DNA of 64,000 nt from Naasia sp. SYSU D00057 (GTDB taxonomy: Bacteria > Actinomycetota > Actinomycetes > Actinomycetales > Microbacteriaceae): contig NZ_JAFMSZ010000001.1 in assembly GCF_017916505.1 (NCBI RefSeq), positions 1,240,001 through 1,304,000 on the forward strand. Direction: 5' to 3'. Below are positions 59,295-64,000 of the stretch, in pieces (position 1 is the first letter of the stretch; each line of letters starts with the position of its first letter). The notes below the pieces were generated by a model that ran no database searches, was not told the DNA's origin, and worked only from the letters and a program-made list of their open reading frames with translations. Made by a program: the position numbers and the translations under genes.

Positions 59295-59589
59295 GGCCGT
59301 ACCCCGGTAGACCGGTCGGACCACCTCTCGCGGGGGCATAACGACTTGATAACGGGGGCGCGTGGCGCCCCAATTACTCGACGTTCGAGCGACGCTCCTG
59401 AGCTTCGGAGAGCCACCGCCCAATACCTGAAGAAACCCTGATGTCAAGGGCCTTCTGGCCCCTGCTGCGGACCTTCTCAAATCCGGTCGGGCGACCGGTT
59501 TCGGCCGGGGGCGCGCTCCCACGCCGGCTCACGGCCTCGCCTAGGGTCGTTCCTCGTTTGCTCCGACCAACCTGAGAAACGAGATCGCT
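59295..59589. promoter_or_regulatory. Upstream region of the short beta-helix gene
   Basis: A 295-bp gap without a credible gene. It contains an AT-richer patch (CATAACGACTTGATAAC, 59337-59353), a small hairpin near CTCCTGAGCTTCGGAG, and TAGGGT near 59542 as a candidate -10. No known riboswitch was recognised. Confidence 0.35.
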
Positions 59590-60471
59590 TTGCCGAAGAA
59601 GTACCCCGCCTCCCGTCCGATGCGAGCGCTTCGCGCCATCGCCGCCGTCGGCGCCGCCGGCGTCGTCGCGACCACCCTCGCGGTCTCCGGGGCGAGTGCC
59701 GCCGGCGCCGTCACGAGCCTCACCCCGGCCGGGTCGGTCGGCGCTCCCGCCGGCTCGAAGGCCGTCGTCTACGGCGACCAGACGATCACCAAGGCCGGCA
59801 CGGTCATCGACGGCAAGGACATCCACGGCCGCGTCATCGTCAAGGCCGAGAACGTGACCATCAAGAACTCGATCATCCGCGGCACCGACGCGGGCGGCAA
59901 GTACGGCCTCGTCGACGCCATGTCCGGCAAGGCCGGCCTCAAGATCTACGACACCACGATCACCGCCACGAAGCCCAACTACACGGTCAACGGCATCATG
60001 GGCTGGAACTTCGAGCTCCACCGCGTGAACATCCACAACACGGTGGACCAGGTGCACATCGCCGGCAGCAACGTCGTCGTGAAGGACTCCTGGCTGCACG
60101 GCACCGTCCACTACACGAACGACCCCTACCACTCTGACGGCTCGCACGACGACAACATCCAGATCGTCGCCGGCAGCAACATCTCGATCACCGGCAACAC
60201 CATGACGGACGCGGTGAACGCGGCCCTCATGGTGAACACCGACCGCGGCCCGGTCTCGAACCTCACCGTGGCGAACAACAAGCTGGACAACGGCAAGTGC
60301 ATCTCGCACGTGACCAGCTCGGGCTCCGTCACCGGCATGAAGGTCACGAACAACGTCTTCGGCCGCAACGCCAGCATCAAGAACTGCGCGGTCTACAGCA
60401 CGAAGGCCTCGGTCGCGATGTCCGGCAACACCTGGACGGACGGCACGGCCGCGGTGCTGCGCACCCGCTGA
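59590..60471 (+). CDS. Secreted right-handed beta-helix protein, short paralogue
   Basis: A 293-residue exported protein with a Sec-type signal (ALRAIAAVGAAGVVATTLAVSGASA) and a beta-helix domain from about residue 58 that matches the upstream paralogue over its whole length, including DPYHSDGSHDDNIQIVAGSN and the LRTR end. It lacks the long Pro/Thr stalk. The two Cys (NGKC, IKNC) are conserved. TTG 59590 was taken as start; ATG 59620 is possible and still leaves a signal peptide. It may be a released form of the same binding or degrading activity. Confidence 0.85.
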   Translation: MPKKYPASRPMRALRAIAAVGAAGVVATTLAVSGASAAGAVTSLTPAGSVGAPAGSKAVVYGDQTITKAGTVIDGKDIHGRVIVKAENVTIKNSIIRGTDAGGKYGLVDAMSGKAGLKIYDTTITATKPNYTVNGIMGWNFELHRVNIHNTVDQVHIAGSNVVVKDSWLHGTVHYTNDPYHSDGSHDDNIQIVAGSNISITGNTMTDAVNAALMVNTDRGPVSNLTVANNKLDNGKCISHVTSSGSVTGMKVTNNVFGRNASIKNCAVYSTKASVAMSGNTWTDGTAAVLRTR

Positions 60472-60485
60472 CCCTCCCCCCTTCC

Positions 60486-60524
60486 GCGGCCCGGCCTCCT
60501 GCCTCGAGCAGGACGCCGGGCCGC
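60486..60524. terminator. Bidirectional terminator hairpin
   Basis: GCGGCCCGGC (60486-60495) pairs with GCCGGGCCGC (60515-60524), continued inside by TCCTGC (60497-60502) and GCAGGA (60508-60513). It lies between the convergent beta-helix and permease genes. Confidence 0.85.
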
Positions 60525-60576
60525 CGTCGTCCCCGGTCCCCGTCCCTCCTCCGCGGCTGCCGCTCGCGGCCTCGCC

Positions 60577-61113
60577 TCAGTCGACGGGTGCCGGCCGGAC
60601 GCGCACGTCGGCGAGCCCGCGCACCACGAGCGCCGCGGTGACGGCACCGGCCGCCATGATGGCGGCGAGCACCACGATCTGGAACCGCCCCGCCTCGAGC
60701 GGGGAGATGCCGCCGAAGATCGCGCCGACGAACGCGCCGGGCAGCGTGACGAGTCCCGTCGTCTTCGTCTGATCCGTGGACGGGATGAGCGCCGCCGTGA
60801 TCGCGCGACGGGCGAGGTCGCGCGTCGCCCGGCGAGGGGTGGCGCCGAGCGCCAGCCAGCCCTCGACCTGCTCCCACTGCTCGCCGGTCGCCTGGGCGAA
60901 CCGGCGCCCGGCGAGGGTCGCGATCGTCATCGCATTGCCGATCACGATGCCGCCGAGGGCGAGAGCGTAGCGGGGACTGAGGTCGATGGCACCGGTCGCG
61001 AGGGCGGGGGCGAAGCGGGCGGGAGCGCCGGCCGCCGTGAGGACGAGCACGGTGACCGCCATCAGCAGCCCGATCCCGAGGAGGGTGGGGCCGAGGGCCG
61101 CGAGGTCGGTCAC
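60577..61113 (-). CDS. FetB/UPF0014-type ABC permease, N-terminally short
   Basis: A 178-residue membrane protein matching the C-terminal two thirds of FetB-type permeases: ALGGIVIGNAMTIATLAGRR, the LALGATPRRATRDLARRAITAALIPSTDQTKTTGLVTLPG coupling region (about residues 88-127), and GGISPLEAGRFQIVV. FetB is normally about 260 residues with seven helices; here about 80 residues and roughly three helices are missing. No FetA ATPase is adjacent, and the upstream gene starts only 15 bp away. It may be a degraded copy or a lineage-specific short form. GTG 61113 was used. Confidence 0.75.
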   Translation of the reverse strand: MTDLAALGPTLLGIGLLMAVTVLVLTAAGAPARFAPALATGAIDLSPRYALALGGIVIGNAMTIATLAGRRFAQATGEQWEQVEGWLALGATPRRATRDLARRAITAALIPSTDQTKTTGLVTLPGAFVGAIFGGISPLEAGRFQIVVLAAIMAAGAVTAALVVRGLADVRVRPAPVD

Positions 61114-61128
61114 CTCGTCAGGCTACGG

Positions 61129-62070
61129 TCAGCGGGCGGCCTCGGCTGCGCCATCCAGGGACGCGACGACGCGGGAGACCGACTCCCCGAGCCCCCACCG
61201 GCTGCCGAGCCGCGTGATCTCCTCGTGGCCGCCCTCCGGGATCCCGATCCGGGCGTCCACCTCGGGCAGGTCGAGGTCCCGCGCGACCGCGACGACCGCC
61301 GGTGCCCGCTCGAGGTAGTCCTCCGCGGCTCGGATCTTGGCCTTCAGCGATGCCGACAGCCGGATCCTGTTCTCCGAGGCGGCCGCGCGGATCCCGTCGA
61401 GGTCGCCGAACTCGGCGAGCAGGGACGCGGCCGTCTTCTCGCCGATGCCCGCGACGCCGGGCAGGCCGTCGCTCGCGTCGCCGCGCATGGTCGCGAAGTC
61501 GGCGTACTGCGCCGCCGCGACCCCGTACTTGGCGCGGACCACTTCATCGGTCACGATCTCGAGCTTGCTCATCCCGCGCGCGGTGTAGATGACTCGGACG
61601 CCGCGGGCGTCGTCGACCACCTGGAAGAGGTCGCGGTCGCCGGTCACCACGTCGACCGGGATGGTGGCGGTCACGGCGAGGGTGCCGATGATGTCGTCCG
61701 CCTCGTAGCCGGCCTTCCCGACGATGGGGATGCCGAGCGCGGTGAGCGTCTCGACGATGATCGGCACCTGGGGGGTGAGGGTGTCGGGCACCACCTCGAT
61801 GTCGGACCCGGCCTCGACCTCCTCCGCCACCCGGTGCGCCTTGTAGGTGGGCAGCAGGTCGACCCGCCACTGCGGACGCCAGTCGTCGTCCCAGCAGGCG
61901 ATCAGCTCGGTGGGCCGGAAGTCCGCGACCAGCCGCGCGATCATGTCGAGCAGCCCGCGCACGGCGTTGACGGTGGTGCCGTCGGGTGCCTTGAGGCTGT
62001 CGGGGAGGCCGTAGAAGGCGCGGAAGTACAGGGCCGCCGTATCCAGCAGCATCAGGCGGCGCTCAGTCAC
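61129..62070 (-). CDS. 5'-3' exonuclease (PolA N-domain-like)
   Basis: A 313-residue stand-alone flap/5' nuclease. Metal-binding Asp residues are in RLMLLDTAALYFRAF, IACWDDDWRPQWR, KAGYEADDIIGTLA, VVTGDRDLFQVVDD, and the helix-hairpin-helix DGLPGVAGIGEKTAASLL contacts DNA. It resembles the 5' nuclease domain of DNA polymerase I without the polymerase. It probably removes primers or flaps. GTG 62070 follows CAGACT by 6 nt, a possible leaderless promoter. Confidence 0.95.
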   Translation of the reverse strand: MTERRLMLLDTAALYFRAFYGLPDSLKAPDGTTVNAVRGLLDMIARLVADFRPTELIACWDDDWRPQWRVDLLPTYKAHRVAEEVEAGSDIEVVPDTLTPQVPIIVETLTALGIPIVGKAGYEADDIIGTLAVTATIPVDVVTGDRDLFQVVDDARGVRVIYTARGMSKLEIVTDEVVRAKYGVAAAQYADFATMRGDASDGLPGVAGIGEKTAASLLAEFGDLDGIRAAASENRIRLSASLKAKIRAAEDYLERAPAVVAVARDLDLPEVDARIGIPEGGHEEITRLGSRWGLGESVSRVVASLDGAAEAAR

Positions 62071-62103
62071 GGCATCAGTCTGCCGGAGCGGCGCGCCTCC
62101 GCC

Positions 62104-62670
62104 CTACCAGGTGCGCAGACGCAGCTGATCGAGGTCGCGGCGGAGGAGCTCGAGGCGGCGTTCCCGCTGCTCCGGGTACTGCGGGTCCATCGCGGCCGGC
62201 GTGGAGGGCGCGAGCCGCGCGCCGACGATGTCGTCGAGGGCCGCGTCGCGCGCCCCGGCGAGCTCGTCGCGCAGGAACGCCGGATCGTCGATGAGGGTCC
62301 GCAGCCGGTCGAGCAGCCGCCGCGTGATCTCGGCCCGGAGCTCGAGCACCGGCACGTCCTGCTGGCGGTAGTCGTCGTGCCAGCTCGCCCAGCCCTTGCG
62401 GCGGCGGGCGCGGTGCAGGACCTTCTCGAGCCGCGCCGACTCCTCCTCCTTCTCCGCGATGAGCTCCCCGATCTCCGTCTTCAGCGCGGCGACGAGCGCC
62501 CCCTCGTCGTAGTCGACCCGGTCGCGCAGGGCGCGCACGACGAGGAGGTTCTTCATGGCGAGGCGCAGGGCGCTCGCGACGATGAGCATGCCCTCGTCGA
62601 CCTGCAGCTCCACGGAGGGAGTGGAAGCGTCGAGCGGCCCTCCGTCCGGCTGCACCCCTGCCCCGCTCAC
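62104..62670 (-). CDS. Hypothetical cytosolic helical protein
   Basis: A roughly 188-residue protein with no recognised family. It is charged and largely helical, with a coiled-coil-like stretch (IGELIAEKEEESARLEKVLHRARRRKGW, about residues 68-95) and a C-terminal helix ERRLELLRRDLDQLRLRTW. GTG 62670 was chosen because GGGAGC precedes it; ATG 62694 would add eight residues. It lies 33 bp upstream of the exonuclease on the same strand. Confidence 0.7.
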   Translation of the reverse strand: MSGAGVQPDGGPLDASTPSVELQVDEGMLIVASALRLAMKNLLVVRALRDRVDYDEGALVAALKTEIGELIAEKEEESARLEKVLHRARRRKGWASWHDDYRQQDVPVLELRAEITRRLLDRLRTLIDDPAFLRDELAGARDAALDDIVGARLAPSTPAAMDPQYPEQRERRLELLRRDLDQLRLRTW

Positions 62671-62817
62671 GCTCCCGATCCAACCGCATCGCACCGACTC
62701 ACGGTGGGCATTGCGGGCGGACGGGGCGCCCCCGTCCGCGTGCCTGGCCCGCCTCCTGATCCGGGTCTAGCATCGGCATCCGGAAGAGAGGGGTCGGGCG
62801 ATGGCAGGTGGGACTCC

Positions 62818-64000
62818 GTGAGCGCGATCGCCGCCCTCCCGGCGGCACGGCGGATCCAGCGGATCTACCTGGCGCTGCTGCTCGGGAACACGCTCGCGGC
62901 GTCGTTCATCTGGGGCATCAACACGCTCTTCCTGCTCGACGCGGGTCTCAGCAATCTGGAGGCGTTCGCGGCGAACGCGTTCTTCACGGCCGGGATGGTG
63001 ATCTTCGAGGTCCCGACCGGCGCGGTCGCGGACACCGTGGGCCGCCGCGCCTCCTACCTCCTCGGCACGCTGACGCTCGCCGGAAGCACCGTCCTCTACT
63101 GGCTCATGTGGCTGTGGCAAGCGCCCTTCTGGGCGTGGGCGGTCGTCTCGGTGCTGCTCGGGCTCGGCTTCACCTTCTTCTCGGGCGCGGTCGAGGCCTG
63201 GCTCGTCGACGCGCTGCGCGCGTCCGGGTACGAGGGAGCGCTCGAGCCGGTGTTCGCCCGCGGCGTGGTGGTGTCCGGGATCGCGATGCTGCTCGGCTCG
63301 GTCGCGGGCGGCGTGGTCGCGCAGGCGACGGATCTCGGTGTCCCGTTCCTGCTGCGCGCCGGAGTGCTCCTCGCGATGTTCGCGATCGCCTTCCTCGTCA
63401 TGCGCGACGTCGGCTTCACCCCCGACCGCTCGGAGGGGCCGGGGCAGGCGGTGCGGACGCTGTTCCGGTCCTCCCTGCGCTACGGACTCGGCTATCCTCC
63501 GGTCCGCTACCTGATGCTCGCCGCCCCGTTCACGGCCGGGGTCGGCATCTACGTCTTCTACGCGCTGCAGCCGTACCTGCTCGAGCTCTGGGGCGACGAG
63601 GAGGCGTACTCGATCGCCGGCCTCGCCGCGGCGATCGTCGCCGGGTCGCAGATCCTCGGCGGCTACCTCGCCCCGCGCGTGCGGCGCCTCTTCCGCAAGC
63701 GCACGACGACGATCCTGCTGTCGGCCGCCGCCGGGATGATCCTCCTGCTCAGCCTCGGCGTCACCCGGAACTTCTGGGTCGCTCTCGCCCTGCTCACCGC
63801 CTGGGGCGTCGCCTCCGCCCTGGAGGGACCGGTGCGGCAGGCGTACATCAACGACCTCATCCCGTCGCGGCAGCGCGCGACGGTGCTCTCGTTCGACTCG
63901 CTGATGGGCAACGTCGGCGGCGTCGCCATCCAGCCGGCGCTCGGCCGCGCCGCCGACGTCTCGGGCTACCCCTTCTCCCTGGTCGCGAGCGGCGCCATCA
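62818..64000 (+). CDS. MFS transporter (3' end outside window)
   Basis: A major facilitator of at least 394 residues, open to the right edge. It starts ARRIQRIYLALLLGNTLAASFIWGINTLFLLDAG and has VPTGAVADTVGRRASYLLG after helix 2, the conserved MFS loop. Ten or more hydrophobic segments are visible. GTG 62818 was chosen; the AGGTGGG 6-12 nt upstream is a plausible ribosome site. Substrate unknown; probably drug or metabolite efflux. Confidence 0.9.
   Translation, partial: MSAIAALPAARRIQRIYLALLLGNTLAASFIWGINTLFLLDAGLSNLEAFAANAFFTAGMVIFEVPTGAVADTVGRRASYLLGTLTLAGSTVLYWLMWLWQAPFWAWAVVSVLLGLGFTFFSGAVEAWLVDALRASGYEGALEPVFARGVVVSGIAMLLGSVAGGVVAQATDLGVPFLLRAGVLLAMFAIAFLVMRDVGFTPDRSEGPGQAVRTLFRSSLRYGLGYPPVRYLMLAAPFTAGVGIYVFYALQPYLLELWGDEEAYSIAGLAAAIVAGSQILGGYLAPRVRRLFRKRTTTILLSAAAGMILLLSLGVTRNFWVALALLTAWGVASALEGPVRQAYINDLIPSRQRATVLSFDSLMGNVGGVAIQPALGRAADVSGYPFSLVASGAI

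Noticed and set aside
1-64000. Prophage, integrative element or biosynthetic gene cluster
   Set aside because: No integrase, phage structural gene, transposase, PKS or NRPS was seen; most of the window is conserved core gene content.

Overview
The window is high-GC actinobacterial chromosome, most likely from the Microbacteriaceae (Leifsonia/Rathayibacter/Clavibacter-like). This rests on the very high GC with G/C-ending codons, frequent GTG and TTG starts, the conserved YceD-rpmF-rnc-mutM and smc neighbourhood, many putative leaderless genes, and several enzymes of families that use coenzyme F420. No prophage, transposase, CRISPR array or rRNA was seen. One tRNA, tRNA-Glu(CUC), lies near 44.6 kb. 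Both window edges cut a gene: a luciferase-like oxidoreductase at the left and an MFS transporter at the right.

Layout. 0-2.3 kb: LLM oxidoreductase plus a trehalose-synthase-like GH13 enzyme. 2.4-11.4 kb: smc, a lysozyme-like exported protein, a membrane hydrolase, a double-GNAT protein, mutM, rnc, rpmF and yceD. 11.4-20.0 kb (minus strand): a pyrimidine/hydantoin catabolic operon with a C-N hydrolase, a dihydropyrimidinase, an LLM flavin/F420 enzyme, an NMT1-type ABC importer and a class III aminotransferase. 20.3-28.0 kb: an F420 region with a three-gene ABC importer of the type proposed to carry F420-0, a CYP152-type P450 peroxygenase, F420-dependent glucose-6-phosphate dehydrogenase, cofE and another F420 LLM enzyme. 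A lower-GC ORFan bounded by 32-bp direct repeats interrupts this region. 28.0-43.6 kb: housekeeping genes (coaD, recG, rsmD, thiL, ddl, gpsA, a PlsC-type acyltransferase, murA, leuCD, terC). 43.9-46.4 kb: NYN protein, tRNA-Glu, lipid kinase and MBL hydrolase. 46.4-55.7 kb: molybdate uptake, molybdenum cofactor synthesis and a likely Moco enzyme with a flavin reductase. 55.8-64 kb: MFS transporters, a PPOX F420 enzyme, two tandem secreted beta-helix paralogues, a short FetB-like permease, a 5'-3' exonuclease and a hypothetical gene.

How the genes work together. The F420 region looks like a salvage unit: import of F420-0, glutamylation by CofE, reduction by Fgd, and use by LLM/PPOX enzymes. No F420 biosynthesis gene other than cofE is visible here. 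The molybdenum block is nearly self-contained, from ModABC uptake through MoaA/MoaCB/MoaDE/MoeA to a sulfite-oxidase-fold protein.

Regulatory DNA. A yybP-ykoY-type Mn2+ riboswitch precedes terC. A 14-codon leucine-rich leader peptide and hairpin precede leuCD. At least a dozen TANNNT-like -10 boxes lie 6-7 nt before start codons. Several gene boundaries carry a recurring style of nested palindromic element, one of which appears to have inserted between two convergent genes.
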